Origin: Streptomyces marincola
GTDB taxonomy: Bacteria > Actinomycetota > Actinomycetes > Streptomycetales > Streptomycetaceae
Direction of reading: 5' to 3'
DNA length: 64,000 nt
NCBI RefSeq assembly: GCF_020410765.1
Contig: NZ_CP084541.1
Location: forward strand, 5,227,001-5,291,000
In this document: in pieces, positions 62,893 through 64,000 of the stretch
How positions within the stretch are numbered: the stretch's first letter is position 1
Layout: the number at the start of each line of letters is the position of its first letter
Notes under the pieces: model-generated
Seen by the model: only the letters and a program-made list of their open reading frames with translations
Told to the model about the DNA's origin: nothing
Databases searched by the model: none
Made by a program: the position numbers and the translations under genes

Positions 62893-64000
62893 ATGACTGA
62901 CTCCCTCCCCGGCTCCCCCTCCGGCCCCGCCGGCGGACCCGGGCGCCGCCTGCGCGTGCTGGCCGCGATGTCGGGCGGCGTGGACTCCGCCGTCGCCGCC
63001 GCCCGCGCCGTCGACGCCGGCCACGAGGTGACCGGCGTCCACCTCGCCCTCTCGGCGAATCCCCAATCGTTCCGCACCGGAGCGCGCGGCTGCTGCACCG
63101 TCGAGGACTCGCGCGACGCCCGCCGCGCGGCCGACGTGATCGGCATCCCGTTCTATGTGTGGGACCTGGCCGAACGCTTCCGCCAGGACGTCGTCGAGGA
63201 CTTCATCGCCGAGTACCGCGAGGGCCGCACCCCCAACCCGTGCCTGCGCTGCAACGAGAAGATCAAGTTCGCCGCGCTCCTCGACAAGGCGCTCGCGCTG
63301 GGCTTCGACGCCGTCTGCACCGGCCACTACGCGACCGTCGTGCGCACGCCGGAGGGGCACCGGGAGCTGCACCGCTCCGCCGACCTGGGCAAGGACCAGA
63401 GCTACGTGCTCGGCGTCCTGGACGAACGGCAGCTGGCGCACGCGATGTTCCCGCTCGGCGACACGCGGGCCACCAAGGAGGAGATCCGGGCCGAGGCGGA
63501 ACGGCGCGGCCTGGCCGTGGCGCGCAAGCCCGACAGCCACGACATCTGCTTCATCGCCGACGGCGACACCCAGGGCTTCCTCGCCGGGCACCTCGGCTCG
63601 GCCGAGGGCGACATCCTCGACGAGGAGGGCCGGAAGGTCGGCACCCACAGCGGTGCGCACGGCTTCACCATCGGGCAGCGGCGCGGCCTGCGCATCGGCC
63701 ACCCGGCCCCGGACGGCAAGCCGCGCTACGTGCTGGACATCTCGCCCGTCGCCAACACCGTGACCGTCGGCCCCGCCGAGGCACTCGACGTCGTGGCCCT
63801 GACCGCCATCAGGCCGCGCTGGTGCGGCGCGGCGCCGACCGGGCCAGGACGCTACACCGCGCAGTTGCGCGCGCACGGCGGCGAGACGCCGGTCACGGCG
63901 GAGCCGGAGGGCGACACGCTGCGGGTCGCCTTCGCCGAGCCGGTGCGCGGGGTCGCGCCCGGCCAGGCGATCGTGCTCTACGACGGAACGCGCGTCGTGG
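62893..64000 (+). CDS. mnmA: tRNA-specific 2-thiouridylase MnmA (cut by window end)
   Basis: MnmA adenylates and thiolates wobble uridine 34 of tRNAs for Lys, Glu and Gln. About 369 residues are present; the frame is still open at 64000, near the expected C-terminus. PP-loop AAMSGGVDSAV (about 25-35), NPCLRCNEKIKF with the first catalytic Cys, VLGVLDERQL, DSHDICFIADGD with the second Cys, and TIGQRRGLRIG are visible. The N-terminus has a Pro/Gly-rich extension of about 18 residues. ATG at 62893 follows GGTGGAG. The upstream desulfurase is its likely sulfur source. Confidence 0.95.
   Translation, partial: MTDSLPGSPSGPAGGPGRRLRVLAAMSGGVDSAVAAARAVDAGHEVTGVHLALSANPQSFRTGARGCCTVEDSRDARRAADVIGIPFYVWDLAERFRQDVVEDFIAEYREGRTPNPCLRCNEKIKFAALLDKALALGFDAVCTGHYATVVRTPEGHRELHRSADLGKDQSYVLGVLDERQLAHAMFPLGDTRATKEEIRAEAERRGLAVARKPDSHDICFIADGDTQGFLAGHLGSAEGDILDEEGRKVGTHSGAHGFTIGQRRGLRIGHPAPDGKPRYVLDISPVANTVTVGPAEALDVVALTAIRPRWCGAAPTGPGRYTAQLRAHGGETPVTAEPEGDTLRVAFAEPVRGVAPGQAIVLYDGTRVV

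Overview
The window is very GC-rich and densely coded. It has strong GC3 bias, GTG/TTG starts, many leaderless-looking promoters and Streptomyces-type gene content: the GlgE alpha-glucan pathway, TerD proteins, paired SseB-like proteins and a glycine riboswitch ahead of gcvT. I read it as chromosome of a Streptomyces or a close relative. No rRNA, tRNA, CRISPR array, insertion sequence or transposase was recognised. Both ends cut genes: an amidohydrolase C-terminus on the left and mnmA on the right.

Positions 1-17309 hold alpha-glucan metabolism. A minus-strand series glgE-treS-mak-glgB carries out the GlgE route: trehalose to maltose, to maltose-1-phosphate, to linear alpha-glucan, to branched alpha-glucan. 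glgP (plus strand, 14745) and glgX (26292) degrade or trim the polymer. A five-gene oligopeptide-type ABC importer (8723-14643) lies between glgE and glgP. Positions 17366-33077 hold a heterodimeric ABC exporter, a GNAT acetyltransferase, a small zinc-ribbon-like protein, a divergent NAD(P)-binding protein/AraC regulator pair, an RsbW-like ATPase, an L,D-transpeptidase lipoprotein, glgX, an acyl-CoA synthetase-like enzyme and two TerD-family genes. Three promoters here (21055-21076 minus, 21761-21782 plus, 30400-30421 plus) match the mycobacterial RecA-NDp/PafBC DNA-damage consensus TGTCRGTG-N8-TANNNT exactly.

Positions 33526-42062 hold secreted plant-polymer enzymes (a PL1 pectate lyase and a GH43 galactanase-like protein with a ricin-B domain), each with a LacI-type palindromic operator upstream. 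They are interleaved with two methyltransferases, a Tat-exported acetamidase/formamidase-like protein and a stand-alone fatty-acyl-AMP-ligase-like enzyme. Positions 42302-46545 form a minus-strand glycine/serine operon (gcvT-gcvH-sdaA-phosphotransferase) behind a tandem glycine riboswitch, followed by two divergent SseB-like genes and dps.

The most unusual locus is 49298-52625. It holds three translationally coupled genes: a HEPN-like protein, a MinD/ParA-like ATPase with the altered P-loop KGGVGRT, and a second P-loop ATPase with a probable winged-helix tail. They have visibly more relaxed codon use than their neighbours. I propose this as a candidate conflict or stress-response system that deserves testing.

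The last part (52643-64000) holds a TauE/SafE permease, several small conserved proteins, a glycerate kinase with an adjacent anion permease, an OmpR-type two-component system with an Asp-rich exported protein, two convergent peptidoglycan amidases, a cysteine desulfurase and mnmA. The last two form a tRNA 2-thiouridine module. All functions are read from sequence motifs and family knowledge; no database search was run.
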